Positions 1 to 8,113 of a DNA stretch of 64,000 nucleotides are shown here, piece by piece (the stretch's first letter is position 1; each line of letters opens with the position of its first letter). The notes below the pieces were generated by a model that worked only from the letters and a program-made list of their open reading frames with translations, had not been told where the DNA came from and did not search any database. Source of the DNA: JABDCD01 sp964469525 (GTDB lineage: Bacteria; Pseudomonadota; Alphaproteobacteria; Rickettsiales; SXRF01); assembly GCA_964469525.1 (NCBI GenBank), contig CAYXYU010000002.1:186001-250000 (forward strand). The letters are read 5' to 3'. Position numbers and translations under genes: made by a program.

Positions 1-149
1 AGCGCGGCAGGGCTGAACATCTGGAATTTGACTGCATTAGCGCCGCCGGATACGGCGATATCCACCAGTTTGCGGGCGATTTCCTCATTACCGTTATGGT
101 TAACACCGGCTTCGGCGATGATGTAGATTGGCTGGTCTTCGGAAAACAT
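1..149 (-). CDS. NeuB-family nonulosonate synthase, N-terminal part only
   Basis: Reading the minus strand from ATG at 147-149 gives 49 codons that run off the left edge. The peptide contains IIAEAGVNHNG followed by a GGANAVKFQ stretch, which is the N-terminal signature of the NeuB/SpsE/LegI family. These TIM-barrel enzymes condense phosphoenolpyruvate with an amino-hexose to make sialic, legionaminic or pseudaminic acid. The gene diverges from an oxidoreductase, cytidylyltransferase and SDR set on the plus strand, which supports a nonulosonic acid pathway. The fragment is too short to say which acid is made. Confidence 0.85.
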   Translation of the reverse strand, partial: MFSEDQPIYIIAEAGVNHNGNEEIARKLVDIAVSGGANAVKFQMFSPAA

Positions 150-238
150 ACCGCTTGATAACGTAGGGGGACATGCTATGTCAATGAAGTACTTGAAATT
201 TTTACCAATAATCTCTGAGCCACCCTGCGGGAGCCGAT

Positions 239-1129
239 ATGGGCGTGAAGGTGTTGATTGTAGGCTATGGCTCGATCGGACGCCGGCATGCGCGGGTACT
301 GAAAAATCTGGTGGGAGATATTGCTGTGGTGTCGTCACAGCATGTGGCGGGGCATAGGAAATTCGCTTCCGTCGCCGAAGCGGTGCATGCATTTCACCCG
401 GATTATATCGTCATCTGTACTGCTACCGCCGCTCATGCCGACGCACTGCAGACGCTGAAACAGCTGGGATTTACCGGGCGTGCACTGGTGGAAAAGCCAC
501 TTTATGCGCATGCGGCACAGCATGCAGGACCGTATCCTTTTCCCGTGCATATCGCCTACCAACTGCGTTTCCATAAACTGATCGTGGCGTTGCAGGAGGC
601 GCTGGCTGGCCGCAGGACGCTGTCGGCGCACGTCTATGTCGGGCAGCATCTTGCCCAATGGCGTCCTGGGCGCGATCCGAAGGACACGTATTCGGCGCAC
701 CGGGCCCAGGGGGGCGGGGTGCTGCGCGACTTGTCACACGAGCTGGATCTGGTTTCTCACCTGTTTGGACCGATCGAGCAGTGGCAGGGCTTTGCCGCCC
801 GCGTCGGCGACGTTACCGTGGATAGTGAGGACGCAGCGGCATTCGTGCTGGGTTGCCGCCGCTGCCCGGTGGTATCGCTGCAGATGAACTGCCTCGACCC
901 GCTACCGAAGCGGGAATGGATCGTCGCTACGTCCGATGCTGGTATACGAGCCGATCTGATACGTTCGACACTGACTGTCAACGATAAGACCACCACCATC
1001 ACCTGCGATACGGATGAGGCGATGCTAGCCATGCACCAGGCGCTGCTCTCCGGGCAGGACAACACTGCCTGCACGCTGGAAGAGGGGCTTGCGCTGGTGG
1101 GGTTAATTGATAAAGTCCCGGTCAGGTAG
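239..1129 (+). CDS. Gfo/Idh/MocA-family NAD(P)-dependent sugar oxidoreductase
   Basis: The 296-residue product starts with a Rossmann fold (VLIVGYGSIGRRH, residues 5-17) and has the EKPLY motif near residue 85, whose lysine is typical of the family. A substrate domain with a GGGVLRDLSHELD segment follows. The start is ATG at 239 with GGGAG about 8 bases upstream. It is the first gene of a three-gene set: the next gene begins 3 bases after its stop. Lying beside NeuB and a CMP-sugar synthetase, it probably oxidises or reduces an amino-sugar precursor of a nonulosonic acid, in the way PtmF-like proteins are placed in Campylobacter legionaminate loci. The substrate is inferred only from context. 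Confidence 0.85.
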   Translation: MGVKVLIVGYGSIGRRHARVLKNLVGDIAVVSSQHVAGHRKFASVAEAVHAFHPDYIVICTATAAHADALQTLKQLGFTGRALVEKPLYAHAAQHAGPYPFPVHIAYQLRFHKLIVALQEALAGRRTLSAHVYVGQHLAQWRPGRDPKDTYSAHRAQGGGVLRDLSHELDLVSHLFGPIEQWQGFAARVGDVTVDSEDAAAFVLGCRRCPVVSLQMNCLDPLPKREWIVATSDAGIRADLIRSTLTVNDKTTTITCDTDEAMLAMHQALLSGQDNTACTLEEGLALVGLIDKVPVR

Positions 1130-1132
1130 GTT

Positions 1133-1837
1133 ATGGCAAGATTATGCACCATTTGCGCGCGGGGCGGATCGAAAGGGGTCCCGGGGAAGAATATTCGGCT
1201 TTTAAACGGGCTCCCACTCATCGCCCATACCATCGTGCAGGCGCAGGCGACGAATCTGTTCGGCGGTATCGCCGTCAGCAGCGATAGCGATGAAATCCTT
1301 GCCACGGGCAAAAAATACGGTGCCGATATTCTGATCAAGCGTTCAGATGTGATGGCCAGCGATGAGTCGGCGAAGTTACCCGCCATCGTGCATGCAGTCA
1401 CATCGACGGAGGAACAGAAAGGCACGCGCTATGAGGTGGTGGTCGATCTCGATGTCACCTCCCCGCTGCGACTCCCGGAGGACATTATCGCCTGCGTGCG
1501 CCTGCAGGAAGAAACGGGCTGCAGCAATGTCATCACCGGTGCGCCGGCCCACCGCTCACCCTATTTCAATCTGGTTGAGTGCGATAGGAATGGGGTCGCT
1601 CGTCTTTCCAAGCCGTTGCCGCAAGGCGTGACGCGCCGGCAGGACAGCCCGCCATGCTATGATATGAATGCATCGATTTATGTCTGGAATCGCGATAGGT
1701 TAGTTCATGAACCTAAAGTTTTTTATGAAGACACGCGCCTGTATGTCATGCCACGAGCACGCTCGTTCGATATCGATGAGGAGCTGGATTTCGCCATCGT
1801 GGAGCTGATCATGGCGCAGAGGAAACAAGCCGCATGA
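1133..1837 (+). CDS. Acylneuraminate (nonulosonate) cytidylyltransferase
   Basis: The 234-residue protein has the nucleotide-binding loop ARGGSKGVPGKN at residues 9-20, which defines the NeuA/KdsB/PseF cytidylyltransferase fold. It continues with a VVDLDVTSPLR strand (the metal-binding D-x-D region) and a C-terminal FDIDEELDF motif typical of NeuA-like enzymes. Such enzymes activate a nine-carbon sugar acid with CTP to give the CMP-sugar used by glycosyltransferases. Its stop codon overlaps the start of the next gene by 4 bases, showing translational coupling. It could act on legionaminate, pseudaminate or N-acetylneuraminate; the sequence alone does not decide. Confidence 0.9.
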   Translation: MARLCTICARGGSKGVPGKNIRLLNGLPLIAHTIVQAQATNLFGGIAVSSDSDEILATGKKYGADILIKRSDVMASDESAKLPAIVHAVTSTEEQKGTRYEVVVDLDVTSPLRLPEDIIACVRLQEETGCSNVITGAPAHRSPYFNLVECDRNGVARLSKPLPQGVTRRQDSPPCYDMNASIYVWNRDRLVHEPKVFYEDTRLYVMPRARSFDIDEELDFAIVELIMAQRKQAA

Positions 1838-2637
1838 GTTACGCCAGGCTGTTCGATCTATCCGGCAAAGTGGCCGTCGTTACCGGTGGGGCGGGGATTC
1901 TAGGCGCGCATTTCTGCGAGGGGCTGGCGGCGTTCGGCGCCCATGTCGTGGTGGTGGACCGCGAGAAAGCTAAGGCAGAGGCGCTGGCGGCGCAACTTCC
2001 GGGCAAAGCGCGGGCTATCGCCATCGACATCACCGAGGAAGATCAGGTGGCGGCGATGGTGAAGGAGGTACATAAAACCTACGGGCGCATCGACATACTG
2101 CACAATAATGCCGCCACCAAGCCGAAGCAGCTCGAACGTTTCTTCGACCCGGTGAAGGATTTCGACATGAAAGTGTGGGACGAGGTTATGCGCGTCAATC
2201 TCAACGCCATGTTCCTGGTCGCCCGCCATGTGGGGGAATATATGGTGGAGCAGGGCAGGGGCAGCATCATCCAGACCGCATCGATTTACGGCGTGGTGGC
2301 ACCCGACCAGCGTATCTATGCAGGATCTGAATATGAGGGGCATGAAATCAACACGCCTGCCGTCTACAGCGCCTCGAAGGCGGGCGTTATCGGGCTTACC
2401 AAATATCTTGCGGCTTACTGGGCAGATAAGGGCGTGCGCGTCAATGCGCTGACACCGGGCGGCGTGGAGAGCGGGCAGAATGCCGCATTCAAAAAGAATT
2501 ACAGCACGCGGGTGCCAATGGGGCGAATGGGCAAGGCAGAGGAGATGGTGGGAGCGCTGATTTTTCTGGCGTCTGACGCGTCAAGCTACCTGACGGGCCA
2601 GAACCTCATCGTCGACGGCGGATTGACGGCCTGGTAG
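1834..2637 (+). CDS. Short-chain dehydrogenase/reductase (PtmA-like)
   Basis: The 267-residue SDR has the TGGAGILG cofactor loop (residues 17-24), an NNAA motif near residue 91, the catalytic serine in the IIQTASIYG strand and the YSASK catalytic motif near residue 178. It ends with LTGQNLIVDGGLTAW, a typical SDR tail. It follows the cytidylyltransferase with an ATGA overlap, as SDRs do in legionaminate (PtmA) and related glycan loci. It most likely reduces or oxidises a sugar intermediate. Its last 57 bases overlap the convergent end of the next gene, so the two transcripts collide tail to tail. Confidence 0.87.
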   Translation: MSYARLFDLSGKVAVVTGGAGILGAHFCEGLAAFGAHVVVVDREKAKAEALAAQLPGKARAIAIDITEEDQVAAMVKEVHKTYGRIDILHNNAATKPKQLERFFDPVKDFDMKVWDEVMRVNLNAMFLVARHVGEYMVEQGRGSIIQTASIYGVVAPDQRIYAGSEYEGHEINTPAVYSASKAGVIGLTKYLAAYWADKGVRVNALTPGGVESGQNAAFKKNYSTRVPMGRMGKAEEMVGALIFLASDASSYLTGQNLIVDGGLTAW

Positions 2638-3726
2638 CGCATTCCAGGCGCGCCGGAAACAGAGTATCATCGGTGCCACCAGGTCGTACCAGAAGCCCTT
2701 CTGGTTAAAATAGTTGCCGGTGACATCGATTTTCGGCTCCGGATTGTCGCCGGTATAAAGCGTGCCGAACATCCGGTCCCACACTGAGAAGATCACGCCA
2801 TAATTGGTATCCCAGTGCTCCTGGGTAACGGAATGGTGGATGCGGTGCATGTGCGGCGAAATCAGGATTTTATCGAACCAGCCGTAGCTGATGTTCCAGT
2901 CGGAATGGATAAAAATACCGAGCGCATGCTGGATCACGATGATGAGAAAATACTGCTCGGTCGGCGCGCCGAGGATCGCCAGCGGGATAGCCGAGAACAC
3001 TTTCAGGATCGCCTTTTCGAAGGGATGGTCGCGCGTGCCGGTGATGATGTTCATCTCGGTCGTCGAGTGATGAAATTTATGGATTTCCCACAGCGCCTTG
3101 TTTTTGTGCAGCACGTAATGGTTCAGATATTGGAAGAAATCCGCCACGACGAGGAAGATCAGTAATTTAGGGACGCCCTCTTCCATGAAACCGAGCAGGT
3201 CGAAGTTGATGAACTTCACCAGCAGGAAATACACAAACACCGGCCCGAAAATGGCAAACAGCGGCACGACGACGAGATAAAGCGACAGACGGTTATAGAT
3301 AAAGAGTATCAGGTCGGTGCGCGCGCACAGGGAACGCTTTACCGCTAGCCTGTAAAACGCGCTGGCGCGCCAGCCCTTCGGCCAGGATTTTTCCTTCCAG
3401 GCATGGCCCCCGACATCAAGCAGCAGCCCCAGCGCAATGAAGCCGGTGGACATCAGGAAATACGGGTCGGTGAAATAGGCCCACCAGCTCTGCTCGGCAA
3501 GGCGTTCGAACAGGGCCTTGACGCGCACGCTGGCCGAGGCTCCCACAATATCCGCTGCCAGCGTTTCCAGCGCCTGCAGGTCGAGCGCCAGGTACCAGGC
3601 CAGCCCCGCGGTTACCGCCAGTCCCAATAAAGTCGCTCCTGCCGCCAGCAAAAGAACCCTTCGCACCGTGGCATCGCTGGGCGGAGCCATGTCATAGGAA
3701 GTCGCGTAATCAGGCATGCAGGGCAT
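2581..3726 (-). CDS. Sterol desaturase/fatty acid hydroxylase superfamily membrane protein
   Basis: This integral membrane protein of about 380 residues has several hydrophobic segments. It carries the histidine clusters of the di-iron hydroxylase superfamily: HYVLH, then IHKFHHS and later HMHRIHHS, with NW and DHPFEK motifs between. Members use O2 and a di-iron centre to hydroxylate or desaturate lipids. The open frame extends to a TTG at 3753, but ATG at 3726 (or 3717) is the more likely start; no strong ribosome site decides it. Its 3' end overlaps the convergent SDR gene by 57 bases. Its place in a glycan locus suggests lipid-anchor or membrane-lipid modification, which is only inference. 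Confidence 0.85.
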   Translation of the reverse strand: MPCMPDYATSYDMAPPSDATVRRVLLLAAGATLLGLAVTAGLAWYLALDLQALETLAADIVGASASVRVKALFERLAEQSWWAYFTDPYFLMSTGFIALGLLLDVGGHAWKEKSWPKGWRASAFYRLAVKRSLCARTDLILFIYNRLSLYLVVVPLFAIFGPVFVYFLLVKFINFDLLGFMEEGVPKLLIFLVVADFFQYLNHYVLHKNKALWEIHKFHHSTTEMNIITGTRDHPFEKAILKVFSAIPLAILGAPTEQYFLIIVIQHALGIFIHSDWNISYGWFDKILISPHMHRIHHSVTQEHWDTNYGVIFSVWDRMFGTLYTGDNPEPKIDVTGNYFNQKGFWYDLVAPMILCFRRAWNALPGRQSAVDDEVLARQVA

Positions 3727-3776
3727 ATTAGAGGATATGAGACACACATGCAAACATTCGGGAAGGCAGGCAATGG

Positions 3777-4883
3777 CTAAAACACCGGCAGCGTTACCAT
3801 CCGGCTGGTCAGCCAGTTCATCACCTGCAGCCGACCATTCCGCTGGCGAAGCGCAATGGGATCGTAGAGCTGCCCCGGCCCCTTGCCGAGGCCCAGACGT
3901 TTTTCGATAAACGTAAACTGCTTATCATATTTGAATATATGTCCTTGCAGCTTGTCGATAAGATAGAAATGCGTATCGGTTGCTGCGATATCGTTCACCA
4001 GCATCACCTCGGGCAGGGTGATGCGCCGTTCCCGGAAATTATCCAGATCCAGCAGGATCAGCTGATGCGGCACCGTCCAGTCGAAAATGTAGAGCGTATT
4101 GCCGATGCGGCGGCATTTGGAGACTTCGCCGACTTTGATTATGGTTTCGCGCGGCGCATCGACCCCCGCCGGGAGCTTCAGGACGCTGCCGCGATTGTCG
4201 ATCCCGTAGAGTATATCGTTCTGCTGCCAGCATAACACCACCGGTCGCTGATGCGCGATCAGCAAGGGCGAGCTTCCGTCCCACAGCCAGGCGCCATTGC
4301 TGTAGAGCGAACCGATGCTTATGCGACCGTCCTCCAGCAGGTCAACCTGACTTGGCAGGCCGAGGCGGAACAGCTGCCTGCTTTCTGGATTTTCAATGAT
4401 AACGTTCTGCTCGTCGGAGGTGATCCATACGGCTCCGGAGGGCATGGGCAGAAAATCCCATGGTGCGCGGTAGGGGAGATCGGCGTCCTCCGTCGCCGGC
4501 ATGGCGATACCGGCATCGAGCAGGTTGCGCAGGCAGAAATTGAGTTGCACCAGCCGCATGCGCAGGGAACGGTTGGGCTTCTCGCCGGCCAGCAGTGCAG
4601 CGAAGGCGTAGCAGGCCCGTCTGGCTGTTTCCTGCAGCAGCAGCTTATCCGTAAACGGCTCGTGCTGCGTCAGTAGGTGGAAGATAACATCATCCAGCAG
4701 GTCGCCGTCGGCTTGCAACATGTCCATCGCGGCAAAGCGATGCATCTGCACAAGGCATTCGCTACGGGAAATGGCATCACCATTGGCTGCCTTCCAGCCG
4801 TCGGTGGGGAGTAGCCCGTAGAATGCCACCACGTCGAGTGGACGATTTCTGAAAGCCTCACGCGTAATGGTACGGGCGGTCAT
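3777..4883 (-). CDS. Hypothetical protein with beta-propeller-like C-terminal half
   Basis: The product has 368 residues and no family I can name with confidence. The first 130 residues look helical. From about residue 140 on there are regularly spaced short blades (for example AVWITSDEQNVII, LYGIDNRGSVLKL, NTLYIFDWTVP, THFYLIDKLQGHIFKY). It ends with LGKGPGQLYDPIAL, a phrase common in NHL/6-bladed propellers. There is no signal peptide. Its ATG overlaps the stop of the upstream methyltransferase (ATGA), so it is the last gene of a five-gene minus-strand operon of surface-glycan type. Function unknown; a scaffold or glycan-recognition role is possible. Confidence 0.7.
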   Translation of the reverse strand: MTARTITREAFRNRPLDVVAFYGLLPTDGWKAANGDAISRSECLVQMHRFAAMDMLQADGDLLDDVIFHLLTQHEPFTDKLLLQETARRACYAFAALLAGEKPNRSLRMRLVQLNFCLRNLLDAGIAMPATEDADLPYRAPWDFLPMPSGAVWITSDEQNVIIENPESRQLFRLGLPSQVDLLEDGRISIGSLYSNGAWLWDGSSPLLIAHQRPVVLCWQQNDILYGIDNRGSVLKLPAGVDAPRETIIKVGEVSKCRRIGNTLYIFDWTVPHQLILLDLDNFRERRITLPEVMLVNDIAATDTHFYLIDKLQGHIFKYDKQFTFIEKRLGLGKGPGQLYDPIALRQRNGRLQVMNWLTSRMVTLPVF

Positions 4884-5536
4884 TTACCGGCCAACGCGAA
4901 CACGATGCGCTCTTTGGAATACTTGATGAATTTATGCCTGGAATACCACGGATAAAGCAGGTGTGCCACGTCGCACACATATGCCATCCACGGCTTCTCC
5001 CAGACGATCGGCAGTTGGAGCAGGCTGTGGCTTAAGCGACACTTCAGGCCATTCATCTCGAGCGCGGTGCGCAGGGAAGAAGGCGTGAACGGCGTCTGGT
5101 GCGTATATTCATCATAGAAAATCTTATACATCCAGCGCCAGTCGGGGGTGAGAATGAGCGCCGCGCCCTGCGGCTTCAGCACGCGCCGGATCTCCGACAG
5201 GCAGTGCGAGATTTCCTGTAAGGAAAGGTGTTCAATGCCCATCTTGAAAAACACCACGTCGAAGCGGTCATCGGAGAAGGGAAAGGGCTGATGGCCGATG
5301 TCGCAGCGCGCAATGCTGTTTTCCGGCTGGGTATTGTCGATGTCGATGCCGAAGTAGGTGAAGCCCTGTTTCTGGAAGGTTTCGCGGAATCCCCCGGTCC
5401 CGCACGCCACGTCGAGCACGCTGCCGCCATCCGGCCTCGGCTCAGCATGGCTCAGCAGGTACCGAATCAGCTGCGCGTCGTAATCAGTATTTTGCCCGCG
5501 CGCGCTGTAATTCACCTTCAGGTAATTGGCTTTCAT
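4880..5536 (-). CDS. Class I SAM-dependent methyltransferase
   Basis: The 218-residue protein has motif I VLDVACGTGGF near residue 41, an acidic motif II (YFGIDID), a DVVFFKMGIEHL motif IV region and a post-motif LKPQGAALILTPDW. This is the layout of Methyltransf_11/UbiE-type enzymes for small molecules. It is translationally coupled on both sides by 4-base overlaps (5533-5536 upstream and 4880-4883 downstream). In this operon it may methylate a sugar or lipid-linked glycan. The target cannot be read from the sequence. Confidence 0.88.
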   Translation of the reverse strand: MKANYLKVNYSARGQNTDYDAQLIRYLLSHAEPRPDGGSVLDVACGTGGFRETFQKQGFTYFGIDIDNTQPENSIARCDIGHQPFPFSDDRFDVVFFKMGIEHLSLQEISHCLSEIRRVLKPQGAALILTPDWRWMYKIFYDEYTHQTPFTPSSLRTALEMNGLKCRLSHSLLQLPIVWEKPWMAYVCDVAHLLYPWYSRHKFIKYSKERIVFALAGK

Positions 5537-6891
5537 GCTGCCGCTTGTACCCCCTCCTGCATGCGCAGCAGATGCACTGCCGTGCTGCCATCGCGCCCCG
5601 CGGAAGCGATGCCGATGGTTGCCAGTTCGCCCGGGTCGATAGTCTGAGCATCGAACGTATACGTATAGTGCCGGCCGGGCTCCTGCACGTCGAAATTGTC
5701 GTGGCGATACTGTCCTTGTTTCGTTTTTAACGCCAGGAAGGGCTGCGGGCCAAACAACTTGCCGCGTGAAACCGTGACTGACAGCACATTGTCTTTCACC
5801 TCTGCCTGCAGTTGCAAGGGCTCCAGCTCGTGTGGTTCCATATGTTGCGTATGCAACCGTGCCGCGCTTAAGGCTCCGGCATAGCGCATGTTGACATTCG
5901 GATATCTTTTCTTCACCGTCGTCAGCATCTCGCGCACCTGGTTCACATCGGGACGGATGTCGCGGTAATCATGGTTGGCGAAGGCGAGGATGGCCGAGCC
6001 CTTGTTCCGTGCCTCGCCGAACGCATGATCAACATGGTCCGGTGTTAGAATACGAATGCGGGTGCCCATGTTCATGCAGCGGAAAATCCAGCGGCGGCAA
6101 TGACCCACTGACTGGTAATCGTCGTGATGCGGATGGTAGCCTGTCCAGCTATGTGGCGCGCGTCGCCAGTCGCCAAAACGGCCGCCGGCCAGGTCCGGCT
6201 GGTTATCCTCCTGGCTTCCGGCCTGGTTGGCATAATCATACGGAATCCATTGTTCGAGAAAGGCATGGCTGTCCGGACGCTCGGAGTGGAAGCCGGGCCG
6301 GTTGACCAGCGGAAACCAACCGTGATCGATGACGCGACGGGCCAGCACCTGCACCAGCACATCATAGGAATTGACGTAGGAGGTGGCGCATTGCGTCGGG
6401 TCACGGGTGAAGGAAAGGGGATGAAAATGCCAATTAAGCTCGTCCGTACTGCTGCCGGTCGCGGCGACCTTGTTTTTATAGAATTCGAACACCGTGCCAT
6501 AGCCGATGGCCTTGCGGCGGGGGTTTTTCGTGTAGCCCACATGGTCAAGGCAGTGCCAGCTATAGACCCAGCCGCCGCCTGCATCGTCGGGCATGGCGTT
6601 CCGGAAAGCAGGAGACATGGCATCGTCGAGCATGACGTCGATCTGCTGCCAGGTTTCATTATACCGCAGCAGCTCCGGTGCCAGCATACGCGCTACGTCT
6701 TCCTCCCGGCCATCGAGCGGGAGTTGTTTCTTCTGCAACTGCTCCAGCGTTCGGCGCGATGGCGGAAGATCGATCCCGAAGGTGGCTTTCAGCCGCTCGA
6801 ATGTCGCCGCCAGCTCCTCGGTCATCGGACCTTCGGTATCGATGCAATGGACAATGTAGAGCGTCGAATTATGCGGTACCGGTGGAGCCAT
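5533..6891 (-). CDS. Uncharacterised protein, possibly polysaccharide-deacetylase-like
   Basis: The 452-residue protein begins with YIVHCIDTEGP, similar to the metal-binding D-x-E/D start of NodB-type deacetylase barrels. It has ELNWHFHP near residue 150 and a later LAFANHDYRDIRP segment, so acidic and histidine residues occur in the order expected for a metal-dependent barrel. The last 90 residues look like an all-beta domain. No signal peptide is seen, which is unusual for an exported deacetylase. The start overlaps the upstream gene by 23 bases and the end overlaps the methyltransferase by 4. The deacetylase call is tentative; the family could be a distinct one. Confidence 0.5.
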   Translation of the reverse strand: MAPPVPHNSTLYIVHCIDTEGPMTEELAATFERLKATFGIDLPPSRRTLEQLQKKQLPLDGREEDVARMLAPELLRYNETWQQIDVMLDDAMSPAFRNAMPDDAGGGWVYSWHCLDHVGYTKNPRRKAIGYGTVFEFYKNKVAATGSSTDELNWHFHPLSFTRDPTQCATSYVNSYDVLVQVLARRVIDHGWFPLVNRPGFHSERPDSHAFLEQWIPYDYANQAGSQEDNQPDLAGGRFGDWRRAPHSWTGYHPHHDDYQSVGHCRRWIFRCMNMGTRIRILTPDHVDHAFGEARNKGSAILAFANHDYRDIRPDVNQVREMLTTVKKRYPNVNMRYAGALSAARLHTQHMEPHELEPLQLQAEVKDNVLSVTVSRGKLFGPQPFLALKTKQGQYRHDNFDVQEPGRHYTYTFDAQTIDPGELATIGIASAGRDGSTAVHLLRMQEGVQAAA

Positions 6892-8113
6892 AATATCCCG
6901 TCATTGCTACCAGCCTTTCCCGGATTAGCGCAACATTCGTTTCGGCGAAGCATCCGGGCTGAGGCAACTCCCGGCGCGCTGCGCGCAGCGTCGTACTGAT
7001 ATCATTCTCTTCGCTTAAGGTATGCACCGCCTCCGCTAACCGCGTATAATCAGGGATGACAAGGACACCCTCGCGCTCGCTGTAATCGGCATAGGGGTCG
7101 TACTGCGAGCCGCGTACGGCAATGGTCGGTTTATCCATCAGCACGGCCTCGTAGCCGATGGTTGAGGTCGAAGTGACGAGAATATCGCAGGTCAGCAGCG
7201 CATCGGTAGTATCTTCGGTGGTCGGGCTGACCAGTACGCCTTCCGGCATGGCTTCGGTGGAACCAATCTGGCTCGATGGGTGCAGGCGGATCATCGGGGC
7301 AAACCGCGGATCCAGCGCCTTTAGGGCTGCGATCTCGCGGCGGATGCGGCGCGGCCAGTCAGGATTGCCGGGTTCCGGCTGCTCCGCCCACAGCACGACA
7401 ATGTCGCTTTCCTTTAGCCCACGCGCCTCGCGTAGCCGCGCCCGGCGCGTCTCCTTATCCAGGGGAACGAGCAGATCAAAGGCAGGATTGCCGGTGATGC
7501 AGATGCTCTCGGCCGGACGTCCGGCTTCGATCATTTGGCTGCGGAAATGCGCATTGCCGACGAAGAGGTAATGCCCGTTATCGGCGCGCTTCAGCCAGTC
7601 CAGGCCTATCGTCGGAAAGAGCGACACGATGCAGAAGCTCGGCACGCCGAGCGCCACTCCGGCGCGAAGCAGGGCACTTTCCATGCGGGGGGAACAGGTG
7701 GCGACCACCGCCTCTGCGCCGGATTGCCGGATGATCTGCTTCGCGGTTGCCATCGGCTCGAAGGCAAACATGCCCTGCAGTTGATAGTGTCGCCAAGCTT
7801 CTTCTTCACCGAATTCCTCCACCAAATCGCGCATGGCAGCGCCGAGATAAGCAGTCGATTCGGCTTCGCTGATGCCCGCTGCCGGATTGTGATGCCGAGC
7901 CATCAGCGGTCGAGCCCAGCGTCTGATTTCCGGATCCTCAGGGTCAACAAAATCGGTAATGCGCTTATGCGGGATGCCAAGTTTGTCATATTGCGTGCCG
8001 GCGGTGGTCAGTGCCAGCGGGATGGGGGTGAAGCCGGCCTGCTTAAGCACTGGCAGCAGCGGGATCATCATACGCACATGTGCCGCGCCGTAGCTTGCCA
8101 GCAGGATTTTCAT
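6869..8113 (-). CDS. GT-B fold protein, UDP-GlcNAc 2-epimerase/capsule glycosyltransferase-like
   Basis: The 414-residue product has an N-terminal Rossmann domain opening (KILLASYGAAHVRMMIPLLPVL) and a C-terminal domain with VLWAEQPEPGNPDW, MIRLHPSS and a DILVTSTSTIGYEAVLMDKP stretch. This C-terminal pattern is shared by UDP-GlcNAc 2-epimerases (WecB/NeuC) and by CDP-glycerol and capsule glycosyltransferases. The protein could therefore be a hydrolysing epimerase feeding the NeuB enzyme or a transferase. It is in the middle of the operon, with a 4-base overlap with asnB upstream. I slightly favour a glycosyltransferase role because the epimerase active-site residues are not obvious. Confidence 0.65.
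   Translation of the reverse strand: MKILLASYGAAHVRMMIPLLPVLKQAGFTPIPLALTTAGTQYDKLGIPHKRITDFVDPEDPEIRRWARPLMARHHNPAAGISEAESTAYLGAAMRDLVEEFGEEEAWRHYQLQGMFAFEPMATAKQIIRQSGAEAVVATCSPRMESALLRAGVALGVPSFCIVSLFPTIGLDWLKRADNGHYLFVGNAHFRSQMIEAGRPAESICITGNPAFDLLVPLDKETRRARLREARGLKESDIVVLWAEQPEPGNPDWPRRIRREIAALKALDPRFAPMIRLHPSSQIGSTEAMPEGVLVSPTTEDTTDALLTCDILVTSTSTIGYEAVLMDKPTIAVRGSQYDPYADYSEREGVLVIPDYTRLAEAVHTLSEENDISTTLRAARRELPQPGCFAETNVALIRERLVAMTGYYGSTGTA

Noticed and set aside
2815..3165. Open frame of 116 codons on the plus strand
   Set aside because: It lies wholly within the hydroxylase gene on the other strand, has no family features, and the histidine motifs of the minus-strand protein are clear.
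6124..6999. Open frame of 291 codons on the plus strand
   Set aside because: It is antisense to the deacetylase-like and GT-B genes, with no recognisable domain; the coupled starts and stops of the minus-strand genes are convincing.
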